From NCBI GenBank assembly GCA_023333565.1, contig JAJKFH010003927.1, forward strand, positions 310,001 through 374,000: DNA of 64,000 bases, in the 5' to 3' direction. The stretch comes from Puffinus mauretanicus (taxonomy: Eukaryota; Chordata; Aves; Procellariiformes; Procellariidae). Under the pieces are notes generated by a model. It was not told the DNA's origin, made no database searches, and worked only from the letters and a program-made list of their open reading frames with translations. How positions within the stretch are numbered: position 1 is the stretch's first letter; each line of letters opens with the position of its first letter. This document shows, one piece after another, positions 17,291-32,100 of the stretch. Both the position numbers and the translations under genes were made by a program.

Positions 17291-20200
17291 GAATCACAGA
17301 CTTGTCCAAAAGACCAAAGGCTTGCCTCCTTGGAGGCTGAGCAAGAAGGACAATTAAATGTCTCTTGTTGTGGTTAACACGGTCACATGAAAGGGTAAAA
17401 AATCATGAGTCAAACCCCTCCAGAATGAAAAGACTGGCCCAGACATTAATGAGACTATTACTTGATCAGATTTTGGCCTGTCTTAGACTTTGGAATTTCC
17501 CTTGCCCATCCCCAGTCCAGCAATGCAACAATTAACGTTGCATGCAATCCCAGAGCAGGTAAGGCTGGCTGCTCACTTTCCACTTGTGCTTTGTCCAGAA
17601 ATCAGTTCATGATGTCCCGCCTCAGAGTCCCTTTATCAAGTCTCTTCCTCCTGCAGCCCCCGGGCTTTTTTCTCCACCAACGCAAGAGGAGGCAGAGAGG
17701 AAGCATCCTCCGTGTTCACTAGAGGGGAAGGAGGAAGGAAGAGGAAATGTTGGAAGATGCAGGACTGTTTTGATCCATGAAGCCTTCTCTCATCTTTCTC
17801 TTAGACATGAGCAGTATTAGCTCTCAAGGGACAGGGGTGGGTAGGAAAGGTAGGAGCGGTCGCTCCCCCTGGCTCTTCCCGCAGCTCTCGGGCCAGGAGG
17901 CAGGCTGGTGCACAGGCTGCGGCGGGAGCAGCTCCCTCCCTCCCTCCCTCCGCCTGGCTGGAATCCCAGACAGCTCCAGGAAGAAAGTGAGAACGGTCTG
18001 AAACACGTCCAATGTTCAGCTGCATAGGTAGCAAGACTTGAAATCAAGCCAGGTGCTGGCAAAAGCACAGCAGGCCTCAGCCTGGTAGACTAAAGGCTTT
18101 TCTGTGAAAAACGAAGAGGCAGGGAGACCGGCTTGATTGCTGTCTGCTGCCTTTCTCCCCACTTCGTCTTGCGGCTCACTGAAGCCAGAGCAGAAATATT
18201 TTATTTTTTTTTTCCTCCAGACCTAACTAAAAGAGCAGCTTTGGAAACGGGAAGCAGCCCACAGCACACCGATTTCACAGCGCTCAGGAAGATAGCACTC
18301 TGCATACTTTCATCAAAAATGCATAGGTTTGTCCCAAAGGAATACCTGAATCATATTGATTTTCTCTTCCTAGTGGGAACAGCTGGCAGAGCTCTGAATA
18401 TTTTTAAGATACTTGGATCAAAGGGGCAACCATACTCACACAAGCTGCCACAGGGCTCCCACTCACCTGAGAAGTTGCTGTCCCCAGCATCCCGCCATTG
18501 CATCAGAAGTTATCACCTTCCTGCTCTGCTAACGTATGAATGCGTGTAACTTGTCTTTGCTCCTGTCAAAGCAATCTAGTTAAAAAGCAAACACCAAAAC
18601 TGAAATTATGAAAAAGTACCGAACCCCATGATTATCAGAGCACTGCTAAGAAGTAGGCATTCGGGTCTTAACAGCTAAAGATGAGATAAGCGCACCCTTC
18701 CCCCTCCCACTTTGCATGTTGAAATGAAGCCACCGGCTACCAGAGCTAGTCTGTTGGCAGCAGATCTGGCCTGTTAGCTTCCACCACTCAACCCAATTCC
18801 ACATATCCAATTTACAGCTGAAATTTTAGATCAGTTCAATTAACACCTTTTTTGGCAGTAATCTCCAGCAGGAAAATGGGGAACTTCTAAAGTGGCTCTG
18901 CGGAAGTGCTGCGGGACTGCGGTATAGGATAGCAGCGTCCTTTGCCTAGGGGTTCTTGCCAAAGGTTACAATTTTGTAAGAAATAAAACATGACATGCGT
19001 TAACTGGGGATTAGATGCTTATGACCAATAAGCACCTGCTGACAAGGAAGGATTGTCCACATAGTTCAGCAGACATGCCCCATTTTCCATACGTGTGGAT
19101 TTAACAAAATGAATATTGCAAAAAGAAAAATAACTTGGAGACATTTGTAAAAAAAGTAACATTGGCTAATCGGATGAATTCACAAGTACTTGTGCATCGT
19201 TTTAGAATGCATCATATATTAATTCAACATCAAGATGTATTGATTTATTTTACAGACACTTGGCTGTAATTTTAAGTTTTTTCAAAATGCACTCCAAGGT
19301 AAAATTGGAGTGACGAAGCTCAGCTTCATCCTTGCAATAAATGGAAAATACAGCTACAAATATTCTCTTCTATGACAGCCTTGCCTATTAGGCGTTACTT
19401 CCTTACCAGCTGAAGTGAGTGCACACCAACTCGGTTCCATTTTTTAGCTCTGACTTTTCCTGAACCAGACTTTTTTGGGGCAGTCATCAATGCAGCAGCA
19501 TCAGCAATTACAAGCGTTTGGAGAACAGTGTGATTAACATCCCCTTCCTCCCCCCAACTGCTATGAAAGCAGTTTCATTTCTAATATATTAAAGACAGTA
19601 TATTCAGTTTAAGGTGCTGTTGTAAAATAGTGGCAATGGACACAGTTGTTAACGTCCAAAGTTTTGCAATTTGAGCAATGCAACACTACGAAGAATCATC
19701 TTTAAAAAGCCATGAGCCCTCCGAGTTACTCATTTCTTCAATTAAACATGCTCCTTCTGTCAAAAATGAGCCTTCTTGTTCTCTACAGACCACTGTAACA
19801 GAAACTTGCAGGATATCTCAACCAAAACCCTTACCAATTAAAAAAAAAACCCAGAACAAAACCCCAACTCCTAACCCCAAGTTGCACTCTTCTAATACTT
19901 CAACTTTGTCAAGTAAATATGAAGAGGTTGGTTTTTTGGTTGGGTTTGGGTCTTTTGAGGTTTGGGTTTTTTTGTTTTTGTTTTTGTTTTTTTTTTTTTT
20001 CAGTTGAAGACATGCTCCACCAGCTCTAAAAAACAGAAGGCAAAGAATCACTCAAAAAATACCTCGAGCTAAAATTTTGAAACTTGTAGTCTATGTCCTC
20101 ATTAGTCATTTAAAGAACAGCATCCCATCTAAAGTAAAGGGATAATTTTTGTCAGATTCTTATAAAAAAAGGCTTTATTTTCAACAAGTTTTCTCCATTT

Positions 20201-22939
20201 GGTTTTACAGTCTCAACATACATCATATTCATGGACAAGCAGCATTTTCACAGAATAAGAGCCAAATACAAAGAAGAGGAAGCCACTTGGGATTAACATT
20301 TTCAACCTAATTGACTCAGACTTCAGAAAATACTGTATGCTGTCACTTATTTGAGGTAAAGGAATTCCATAAATTAAGATCCACTGTTTAAAAGAAGAGT
20401 CAACAATGAAATATTTCTGAGAAGTAGGTACCTTGGGGAAGGAGGGGGAAAAAATTTTATTCTAAGACATTGTGAGCAACAACAGAAGAGGGAGGTAGGA
20501 TATCCACTTTGTTTGTATTGATAAACCAATAGTTTGGACTACCATGTATATGTGTTTAACCAAATTTGCGGAGTTTAAATTTCAAGTTTGATGAATTTTA
20601 CTGGTAGCGTGGTCTTAAAAGGTGAACCTAACTGATGATATGTCATGAGCTTAGTTTATATGCTGAATGCTCTCACTAAGTAATCATTACACAATCAAGT
20701 AATGATCAATGCACGAGTTTTTTTTCCTTCGAGTATCCAGTAAAATCCATTGCTTTCAGTGCCCGTTATGACATATTCCAGTTACATGGTTAATTTTTGG
20801 GTAGCTGTGCAATCAGACCATAAAATGATGCATTTGGTGGAATTCAAGAGTGCTTTCTTAAGAAAAACTGTATTTGGCGGAGAGGGAGAAATCAACCTTC
20901 TGCTACCTGTTCACGCAAAAGTATACCTAAGTTTTAACAGGGTTTAGATAAACAGATGAAAGCTGTTATAGGGACACATTTATACTAGTTTAAAATTAAC
21001 TTAGCTTTTATAGAGCAAATCAGCTTATGTCATTAACCTGTGTAAAAAAAGATCTTAAACCTTTTTAAATAGTATCCACATTATACTAGATATTGTTTTA
21101 AAAAACAAAGACTATCCTCCCCTTTTTGAGCTTGAGATTTAAATTAGCTCACTAATAATCCTAAATCTCACTGAAGAGGAAACGGAACTGGATTAACATC
21201 CTGTAAACTGCAAGAACTAAATTATCAATGTTAAATTCCTAATGCCTAGCAAAAATACCACAGGTTTCAGTTCAGCCATTTATTGCCAGGCCCTGCTCAA
21301 TTTCTTCCAGTGAAAAGAAAGCATAATTTGATTTATGTACTTGCAATGAAACATAAGCAATGAAGCCATCATCACATAGAGAGTTACATTTCTTTAAAAA
21401 GGTTACTGGCAAAATAAGTTCCACAGTCTGGTTGGCCAAACCATCCAGTGCGAACAAAATAAATTCAAATTGAATTGGTGCAAGAATTTAGTTGTAAGAG
21501 GCAAAGCAGATTCATTTAGAAGAGCTCATTTTTCAGTATTATTTTGTTTGGCAACTCCAAGTTCCAGTGAGCCAAATGGTTTTATACTTATTTTGGAGGC
21601 AGAGAAGCTGGTTTGTTAATCTGGCTATATAATGCTTCCATATCCTTTCTATTTTTTTTTTTTTAAATAATCAAGGAGCAAATTTATGATTTAGCAAGTT
21701 ATCTGACTCAGAGCTAAAAGAGCACTAGTAAATTCTCTCCCCCATTGGAAAGCTATATTGTATTACGTAGCTTCATGTACATAAAGTTTTGTCTTGCAGA
21801 TATATGACCACTGACCAAAATTTCTTACTATGTTACACGTTGAATAAAAGCAGACAGGAATGAAGTTAAACTGCAAGTCAGCCACTGTACAAATTGCCTT
21901 TCAAGATGTTCCAGCAATATTTCAATTAGAGCGTTAACTCCTTAAGAGATATACAACCTACGATATACAGCTATTGTGCAATCCAATTAAAACTGACAGA
22001 AGAAAGATGTCTTGTTTGTGAAGAAACTGCCATCTGTCCATTAGCTTTTATCGCACTTCAGACTATCAGAAAACAAGTAAAAGTGGGAAAAAAAATTATT
22101 TTCCACTAGCATCCAGTTAGTTTCCTATGACCTTGAACGCTAACGAAATGCTTTTCATTAAATGACAGCTAAGAGAACACAGAGTGAAAAAAAACCAGAC
22201 TGTTAAGAAATTTGGACCTTGTATTTAGGACCTTACATTTCCTTCAATAGATCCTATGTATCATGTTGCATGGAGCATGAGTTTTTTTTAAAACCTCACC
22301 TGCCTACCTATTACAAATCATTGCAATAAAAATATTACTTTTTTTCCCCACACTGCACTAGGCAACTTTCTTTCCAGCCAAAGACAAGGAATTTAGTGAA
22401 GAATCATTAAAAAAATTGAACTATGAACTCTGGCATAGCCAGGAGTAGCAACTCAACTACTCCAGAGTGCTTAGAAAATAGGCTTTAGATTTTACACCAA
22501 GAAATTGGATTTATTGTAAATGCCACAGTCACATTGATAGACAGAGCACAGACTTCTGGTAACAAACAAACATACATTTTTGTAACTAAGCGTTTCTACT
22601 TGGTAAATAAATGCATTTTGCACAGCCTTCCTTTTAAATGTGCCTAAACTAACCTAAATAAGCAGACAGCATAGCAGAAAAGGGAAACTTATGTGAGTAA
22701 CTGTTTCTTAAGCAGTATATTATTTTTACTATGTATATAATATTTTATATTATATACACACACATTTTCATCAACAGTTCAAATTATACCCGAATAAAAA
22801 AAAAAAACAAAACCAAAACTGGCGCTCCTCCAATACATTTACCACCTTTCCCTCAGGCATAGTTAATCCAGGTATTTGTCAAGATAGAGGAATGACAGTT
22901 AAAAAGACTCCCCCCCACAAGAAACAAGTTACACAAAGA
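17291..22939. other. Intergenic between CR1 fragments and the U2AF1 3' end
   Basis: No gene recognised. There is a short CTCC repeat at about 17936-17952, a G/T-rich then poly-T low-complexity tract at about 19925-20000, and A/T-rich DNA further on. The many short frames show no domain or codon pattern that I would call coding. Distal U2AF1 polyadenylation sites could lie in the right part, for example TTTATT at about 22510, which is AATAAA on the minus strand. Confidence 0.55.
19925..20000 (+). repeat. G/T-rich and poly-T low-complexity tract
   Basis: About 75 bp of TTTGGG and GTTTTT-type units ending in a T run of at least 14. It is a simple-sequence region probably variable in length and without coding meaning. 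Confidence 0.75.
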
Positions 22940-23057
22940 ATACTGTATCACTACAAATTTTTTATTCAGAAGCCCATCTTTAAAAAAAATCTCATTATGA
23001 ACTTGTTTGGTCAAACTACAACACTTTCTAGCAGACATACAGTAAAAATGGCATGGC
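22940..23057 (-). other. U2AF1: U2AF1 3'UTR with polyadenylation signal
   Basis: After the stop, the minus strand reads on to AATAAA at 22966-22961, about 92 nt past the stop codon. Cleavage would fall near 22940. The short 3'UTR resembles that of mammalian U2AF1. Longer forms are possible. Confidence 0.7.
22961..22966 (-). terminator. U2AF1: U2AF1 poly(A) signal AATAAA
   Basis: The plus strand reads TTTATT, so AATAAA on the transcript strand, well placed after the stop codon for a compact 3'UTR. Confidence 0.7.
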
Positions 23058-23196
23058 TCAGAATCGACCAGATCTTTCACGATCTCTTGACCGCCTCCTA
23101 TCGCGCTCACGTCCTCCTCCTCCTCCACCACCACCTCCACGACCACGATCTCTGGATCTAGACCGACGTTCACGGGACCTCGACCTGGATCTATGC
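23058..23196 (-). CDS. U2AF1: U2AF1 last coding exon (RS and glycine tract, stop)
   Basis: The acceptor TTGAAG ends at 23197. The exon encodes [19 protein letters not shown], nine glycines, [17 protein letters not shown] and TGA at 23060-23058. The tract uses GGA and GGT codons and is three residues shorter than the human protein as I remember it. Confidence 0.96.
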
Positions 23197-26100
23197 CTTC
23201 AAAGAAAGTTTGAACATTTTATTGTTTCATCACGTTCAGCAATTTACTTGCAGTACCACACAGTAGAACACTTAAAGGATGTAAGTAATGAGGGAGAAGA
23301 AAGACAACGTGGCATTAGAAGGATTGGTAAATTGGCACTCAGGCTGCAAAACCATGAATTTACAAACTGAACAAAATTAATACCGAGGAGTCAACACACA
23401 CTGTTAAAAGACTCAACTGTTCACTGCCAGTCATCCATTATAATGCGTGTGGAAAACTTAAGCAAAGGCACACAGAGGAACCAAATGCACTTACACAGCT
23501 GTTAATTAAAGAAGCAAAAGAAGGGGACACCTGCTTTTGCAGTTATGAATAGCTCTTAACAACACACAGCAAAATCCTACAGCTGTTTGTAAGTCCACTC
23601 CTATTAAATCAACTGCATTAATTAGCAATTACAACTCAGTCCTCTTTTTTTTTTTTTTTTCTTTTCTTTCTTTCCTTCTCCCCCCACCACTTCCAGAAGC
23701 TATTAGCATTTGCAAATAATCTTCCCTGCCTCTGAGGTCAATGACTTAAATTCAGAAAGAAAGCTAAAACCACGCAGAATGTACTGCCAACACGGCTACT
23801 ATGGATTTATAGCTTATATGGCATTTGTCAAGGAAAAAGAGTGGTTTGAATGTTTTTAAGCATTTTAGAAAAGTCAATTTTATAAAATAGGTAAACAGTA
23901 CAGTTTTAAATAGGTGTAGAAATTACAGCAGAACTAAAAAGCTCAGGGAAACGAATACTACAAGTCTTAAGTTTGCAGAATATTGTTCCATGGCAAGATG
24001 TTTTGGGGTGGGAGTGTAGGTGGTGACAAATTTTACTACGAGAGAGACACGTACATAACTCTTGCATACCATTGAGCTGTCCAGAATTACTAAATTAACC
24101 TATTATTCAAAAGTTGTGGTTTGCCCTCCTTTTTTCTACTCAAAAAACTTTGATGTATTTCATTCTGTGTAGAACTACTTTCAGGTCTACAATCTACCTG
24201 TGAAACCCCACTAACACAAGAACTGTTTTTTTTTTTATATCAAGCCTTACTGCTAACCTGTGACAGCTTTAGCTGCACAAAGAATTTAAACAGGGCCAAT
24301 AAAGACAAAACTGGATGGAGGATTCAGTATTTTATTTGTTTTGCCACAGACTGAAATTGGGCTATGGGCAAAACAATCATATTCCGAAGCCAAACAGGTA
24401 AGTCTGATCTTTCTTGCAATAAAAGGTGATACCTTTTAGTTAGCCTTACTAAGTCCAAGAGATTCAGACTCATAGAAGTAACCAAAAGGCCATACTTTGT
24501 CATACAAGACCATACTTTGTCTTTTTCATAAGTCATTCTAACATCTCAAAAGCTTACATTTCAGTTTAAATTAATATTAATTGGGCTATTTTATGAAAGT
24601 ATTTAGGCACAAATACACGTGTCTAAGCAACACAATCTGCATTTTCCAAAGTTAAATTCATCCTCACAAATTCTAAGACACTGCCAATTAGAGACATTTA
24701 TAGGAAAAACATGTTCACAATCCCAGGCTCCTTCCATGATTGAAAGAAACCTACAAAATTGTGCTCTATATAAAGAGAAGCTCAATAATTTTACATGCCT
24801 ATCCTAAATAGCAAGGTCCTAAAAGCAAGCAGATTGAATCCAGCTCAAAGTGAACCATCCACAAGACAGGTACCATAGTAACAGCAGTGGTATAAGCCTT
24901 AATAAATAAATAATTTAATATAAATATATAATAAAATGTATTTATCACAATCTTTTTTTGCATTAAGCAAAATTACTATTCCTTTGCCCTACTGAAAATT
25001 CCTATCAAGAAGGGTCACATTGTGAGGCTAGTATTAATAAAAAGTGAGCTCAATACAGTGACCGCCTGTTACTAACACTAAGGAATGAATACAGGCTAGG
25101 AAAGTTAGCCATTAACTGTTAAAACCAAATAAGGTTGGGTATTGAATATGATCTATAGACCTGCTTAATTGTGCATAATGCTGAAAGTGGCCAATCTGAT
25201 CCTGCCAAAGTGCCCATTAGCCAAGTATAGCCTGCTTCTAACAGAGGCCACAAGCAAATACATTTAGAAGGCAATAAAACAGAGAAGAGGCGTAAAGCAA
25301 TACTTCTCCTAAATAATGTCCGCCTGTAACAGTTTGCAGTTTAGAGATCTGAACCACAGGTAGGTCCTATGTACTTAGTAACTCAGTGAATATTCTTCTC
25401 CTTGAACCCTGCCTTCTCTTAAAGCCACATCAACCCTCCCTCAGCATCCACAGCACTGCAGAGCAAGCAGCACCATAACTTTTTTTTTTTTAAAGAAAGA
25501 CCTATTCCTTTGTTCTAAACTGGCCATTTTCTAGCTTTACTTGATGCCCTTTCATTGGCATGTGTCAGAACTGCATTAGAAAAAACAAGAGAGGTCTTAA
25601 GTTTAAAGGTTTGCCTTCAGAATTTTCAGCAATCGATCCTTAATTTACCTGTTTTAATCATGTTTAAAGCAAACTTACTTTTTACGACGACGCCCATACA
25701 ACTCACGTCTTAACTCTCGAGAAATGGGCTTCAAATGCATAAAGTTGCAGAAACCTCCTCGTGTACACTCTCTGAAACAGAATTCAAGAGACAGTTGAAA
25801 GTCCCAGCTCTACACTGTATCTGTTTGCCCTAAGCCCTAGTGGACCTCTAGCCATCGAAGACTTAATCACCTCTAACAATAAAACCAGTAAATCGCGAGC
25901 ACCGTTTACTGACACTGACTCACTCCTAGATCAAAATCCTAGAAAGATGGCAGAAGTCAAGAGGTTGACTGCAGGTCCTCCATATTAACGTTACCTGAAG
26001 TGGTTTTCTCGCTACGCTAAGCTACGCATAAAAGCCACACCCAAGCAACCACCCTGCCTGTGCAAGCATTTCGAAGAGACTGCCACAGGCAGACAGGAAG

Positions 26101-29100
26101 TCACTTTTTACCCCATTTCATATTGACGGCAACAGGCCTCTCTGAAGTCAGTCACAGGTGAAAGCTCAGCATGAATGGGCTGTCCATTAAACCAGCGATT
26201 GTTCAGGTCTATCACAGCCTTTTCCGCATCTTCTTCACGGCGAAACTAAAAGAAAATTAACATTTTCTCATGTTATAGAGAAGCAACAGAAATAGATCAA
26301 AGATTCTATCGAATCCATTGTGCGATATCTGAGGCTTAGAATAGTAATCGAAGTAGAAGCTACTTCAGAGTTCCTGGGACAGTCCATCAAATCAAGGGTA
26401 GAGACACTAGCTTTTCATTAATCAGGACTCAGAGTTAATCAAAACATGGATATTTTGTCTTATTTATGTTCTTTCAAGTTTTGTGGCTTGTATTAAAAGA
26501 TACGATAGAAGATACTGTGTTTTTCTTAGTACAACTTTCAACACAGAGAATGCTTAAGAGTACTTTCTAGAACACCAATGCTCCAAGTGTAATGGATTTT
26601 TTTCAAACATTTAAGAGAAATCTGCATGAGAACTGAAGCTCTCATTCATTTAAATTAGAATTTACAAAAATCTGATCCTGTTTTACGATGAATGTAAAAC
26701 TTAATTTGAAATTCCTTTTCACAGCTAACCACTTGCAAATTTTTAAAAACAACTTTTATTTCTGATTATGACGTACACAGCTGAGAATTTTGGGCGTGAA
26801 AATACCTTCCAGTTAAGGGAATGTACAGCAAACATATTAAAACAAACTCTCTCACACCTCCCCAACACTGTGTACACACAGTAAGATTTCTGCAGGTGAC
26901 AACTTTGTACTCATTATTCAAGAGATACCAATGACTTTTAAGAGCTAAACATAAGTGCTCCAGTTTGCACCTTAAACCACCCAGCGACTGCCAAATGTAA
27001 CCTGATTACAAGATGTTTTGTTTAACTGGGAAGTTAGAAAATAAATGCACCTGTTGAAAATAAACACACCTGTTGCGAATAAACCTCTGCTCATATTGAA
27101 GTGCTTAAAAGGCGGTGTGATGGGAAGACAGACCCCAAATTAATCCTGGCAAACTAAACAGTCCAGCAGTGGTGACTGTGTTTATACAATGTAAAAAAAA
27201 CAAGTGTTAATCTTTATGAAAATGACACAGACTTTGACTATCAAGAAAGCCTCTCATCATTTCTTAAAATTTCTTTCAGATTCCATTCACATTTTCACTC
27301 TTTCTACTTTATATTGTAAAGTTGGAGAGGAGCTTATATCCTGAAGATATGCTCTCACAAAATCTACAGGCATACAGTAGCTTTTAAAATTATAAATCAA
27401 TAAATACCACCTCTACTGATTATATAAACATGTCTCTCTTTATCCTACCTTTACGTATACATTTCCAACTAGATGATCTCCAAGGTTATCACAAACGTTC
27501 ATCTCCTCAACTTCACCATATTTTTCTTCCATTTCTGTGAAGACCTCCTAAACACAAAGCAACCAATTAAAAATTTGCAGCATGTTTTTTGTAAGTACAG
27601 AAGTACTGCATTTAGCTGTTACTAAGTACAAAAGAAGGCCTTCCTTAAAAAAAGCAAAACAAAAAAACCTTTTTTTTACATTTCTGATTTTAAAGTTAGT
27701 ACTTGCTTGGCCTGTACTGTGTCCATCTGTAAGTACAGCACTAACAGGATACAATAAAAAGCTACAGAAAACAATATGCATACAGTATTTACAGAAATTA
27801 CATAAGATGCACTGAAAACACTACATATAAGGCTTGATGCTATAGTTTTACTTAATTTGCTTCTATACAAATAATTAAGTATAGTTTAAATTTAGAGGAA
27901 AGAAGGGGATTATGGAATCAAAATGCTACGTCGCTTAAGTTGCTGATTTTTAAACAGTCTATTATAAAGTTAAAGCCAAACTAACCAAAGGTTATACCAG
28001 GAAATATTTAGCACTGAAAGTTGTAAGATTTATATGAACACCTGAGGAAACAAGCGCTTTTCTCCGAATTCATCTAATTGTGCTATACATTGAATCCATC
28101 TAACTTATTTGTGACAACAAATCCACGAACGCTTTAATGCATTTTTACATCTTTTACATACCTCAAAGAATTCATCATAATGTTCCTGCATCTCAACATC
28201 GCTCACAGCACCTGTAAAAATCAAGAGTCATATCTATTAGAGCATATAAATAAGGAAGACGACATTTTGATCATACTACAACACAATCTAGAGAGGCCGC
28301 CTGGAGCATAAAAGACACCATATAGCATGGAGCTAACTAACAGGAATATTAAAAATAAGTATGCGTGAAGAGCTTTGAGTCCCCAAAGTATATGTCAAAA
28401 CATTACATTGACATGATCAAATCAGAACAAGTTTTAATCAGAGCCAAACTTGTATGCCACAAATTTAAAGGAAGGGGGAAAGGAATTACTTGGAAATATC
28501 ACTTAAATTTAATGTACAGTCCCACCCTCTATCTACCAACAATTTTACCTAAACAGAAGGCAAGTGCTTTGTTACATTTGCATATTTTAAAGCGTGATTA
28601 CAATTTAGTGTTCCTCTTCCTAAAGGCAGAATTTCATTTTAACATGTCCACCTCTCCAGCATATACACTAGAATTTCAGAGTTCACAATGTAACGTAGCC
28701 CGGGATTTTTTTTTTTAATTTGCTCAAAATAGTTATTGAAATGACACACTTTTCTCAGTGCCCTCAAAGAAGTGTACCATAATGCTTTGCAATAGAGAGC
28801 AATTTGCTAGTTTAATTTTGAATATCACTTAATTTTTCTGTAGTCCTGCAGAACACCTTTTAGTGCAAGACAAGCCAGCCATATATTCAGGTTAGATTAT
28901 TTTCATGCTCCAAGCTGGACTTTACAAATGAGCGCTGCTTGCCTGCTGCTATAAAAAAACAACGTAAGTTTGGCTGATTTTTCAAAGCATTAAGAATATA
29001 AAAATAAAATTTCATTTATTTCTTCCAGTCTACAGCATTTTAAACTACATTAAGCTGTATACATTAAAGCCTAATGTATTAGCTCTTCAGCAGTTAAGTG

Positions 29101-32100
29101 GTTTATTAAGATCAAGCGGAGCAGTTTTAAAGTGAACCCTGCATTTTATGCTAGAAAAATATTCTAGCCTTTAGATTACAAACACTACTGTTTTAGTTCA
29201 CAGAATGTGAAAGACAAGAAGCTGAGCCAACAAAGCTGAGTTTATTCACTTCAGGCTGCTATGAAAAAAAGAGATGCTTTGGGGTCAGTCATTTTTGGCT
29301 AATGTTACCATTTGGATGAACTTTACATTTTTATTCAAAGGCTCTAATATTAACCAGCCACACTCTCTGGAACTGTAATTACTTTTCTTCCACCCAGCTC
29401 ATCTCCTGGAGAAGGCTAAGGGCCATTTGTTATATAGTTTAGGCTAGCAATGTTTCTGCATTTGAAACATGTTTGCTTTTAAGAACTTTCTTCTTCCCCA
29501 CGGTTATATAGCAAGTTGAGGAATATCAAACATTAAACCAGTATTTCTAGACAGTTTAATACTTAACTATATTCCCAAGGTTCTGCCAACACCACTGATA
29601 ACAGCTTACTAATACCTAAGGATTTTTTTTTTTTTTTAAAAGATATCAGACAGGGGCTCTATGAGCCACACTGGAATAACTACTTTTCACCAGATGGACA
29701 AGTGCTAAAAACTTATGAGGAGATTCCATTATCAAATTAGGAGATCATAAGCAACAGTTAGTTAATGACTACTTGAATGTCCTTCTAAAGTGGGAAGCAT
29801 ACATATGCACAGGCTTTACAAACATTCATATTCCAGGGCTACCGGTATCTGAACCTTGAGAAGCCCAATTACTAATTAAAATACTCAGGAAAACTATTGC
29901 TGTTCAAAACTAAGGTTAATCCTCTACGACGGCAATAGAAAGGAAGACAGTTAAGCAACAACAACAAAAGCATTAAATAGCTACCCAAGTTATCCATTTA
30001 AAATACATGCAGTACTTAAGTAGGGACAAATATCGAAAAAAACAGGGAGCCAGGAGTTTCAGCAAACCTACTGATACCAGAGCTCCAGCTCTACCACAGA
30101 AGGTACAGTTAGGCTCTGTTCAATAGCTACCTGCTTGTCAAGACAAACTAAAGTTGGATACCAGCATTTAGAACACTAGAGAATCTGTTCAAGACTCTTG
30201 CAGCTGTACAATCTAAACAGCTCCACAGACCAAACTGCTGTAACTCTGTGCAAATTAGTTACCAGCGCATTGAGAATTTAGGGACAGAGTGGAAATACCC
30301 AACTGTAAATTTTTTGGTTTACTGAAACAGCATTAACTACTAAGCATCTGCAACAAGAAAGCCTACAAACCAATAGAACTGTTTAAGCATCTAGACAAAC
30401 TTACATAGCTCATTACGTATCTAGCTTGATTGCATGACAAAAAAATCAAATTACTTAATTGGGCCATTATTACTTTTAGAAGCAGAAGAGACAGTGTTGA
30501 CTTTTAAGTTAGTGGCTGATTTCACAAAGCATGTCTAATCAAATGCTGGTAACTAATCTGAACTAGTCTATAATCCAACAGTCAAAAAAAGGAATAGCCA
30601 AACAAAGCTTTATTACCACACAGTCAATATTCACTTCACCAAGAAATATTAGTTAGAAAATAACACCGATCCTTTTTGGTCCTAAAACTTTTTTTTTTTT
30701 TTAAATCTTATTCTAATATTGATGTTTCAATCACAATGATATATCAGTAATCGCCGATCAACAATCCTGGTCATTTAACTTCTGCCAGTCTCATAGTAGG
30801 TGTGTTTTCTTATGCCCATTCCTACCTCATGAGGAGTCATTAAATTAGTTCATGACCATACCCAAATGCCTTCCCCTCCTCAAAAGTACTGTTAAAGAAA
30901 TATTTTCCTAGGTAAATATGCAACTTGGTTTTGGAATTTGAATTTTCAAAGCATGGAAGGAATTTTAAGCATGCACCTATCCAAAAAGGACAGCTGCCAG
31001 AAGGGAAGTGTTGTCAGTCAAAGTGTATTCTTCCAAAGTAGACTCTAAATGGAAGCTGCATTAACCTAGGACAAATTTCTGCATGCAGTCTGAAAAGTTT
31101 CAAATTCAAGTTCTCTTTAACATTTACAGAGCAGGAAATTTGTTCTGGATGAAGTCAACGTGTCATTGTCCTGCTCTTTTAGCCAGTGGAACCTAATAGA
31201 TAGCACAAAACATACAGAAAAGCATTCCTAGGATGCAGGCAACTGGCAGGGAGAAAGGCGGAGTAAAGCAAGCAGTGCAACCAAGACTGCTTTACAGGGG
31301 AGGTACAATTTCAACCCTTTTTGATTTGATAGATGGTATTCAGATTCCCCTCACAGTTTTGGGAGTAGGGAGGAAGGTAAGTGGGGCAAAAAAGGTTTTG
31401 GTTTTTTTTTTTGTGTGTTTGTTTTGGACACATTTAATGAAACGTGGTCAGTTTGATCTGTTAAACTAAAATGGTAGACCAGCTTAAGTCGACACTGAGC
31501 TCTGACAATCAAGCCCAGGGAACCAGTGAAGGAACTTGTATGAACTTACAGCGCAAACCGTCAGCAGACTGGGAAGAGTTTTGAGGGTTACGGTAAATGT
31601 TCAAGAGGGCAATGGTCTGAAATACAAAACGCAACAACTTTATATTATGGAAAATAATTTTAACAAGAAACCGGTTTCCTTTAGGGTCGCTTTAGCCGAG
31701 TCTGTGCTGAAAGAGAGGTGGTTATTCTCTCCCAAGAAGGAGAACTTTCACTTAGCTGGTGACCTTTCTGAATCAACCTAACACTGTAAAGTAATAGAGA
31801 TCTCATGATACTCCATTATTGTATTTTTTTTTAAATTTTATTCACCAATATTACTATAGAGGGGTTTTGCATGGTTTCAAGCAGATATGTAATAGATGGC
31901 ATCCAAACACAGTATTCAAATTACAAGCATGATAATTTGTTTGGCTTTGATTTTACTGAATGGTTTCTTAGTAGCAAAACCCCAGGAAAGAAAGTAATAC
32001 AATAATTACAGCATAACATGAAATCTCCATTTTCCTAAAAAAGTTAAGATGAAAGAAAACCCACAGTTTTGGGAAACTTACCGTACATCACATATATACC

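Noticed and set aside
22853..23370. Plus and minus frames of 89-106 codons around the U2AF1 last exon
   Set aside because: They are read-throughs in other frames of the RS/glycine repeat. The true frame ends ERSGRF and stop.
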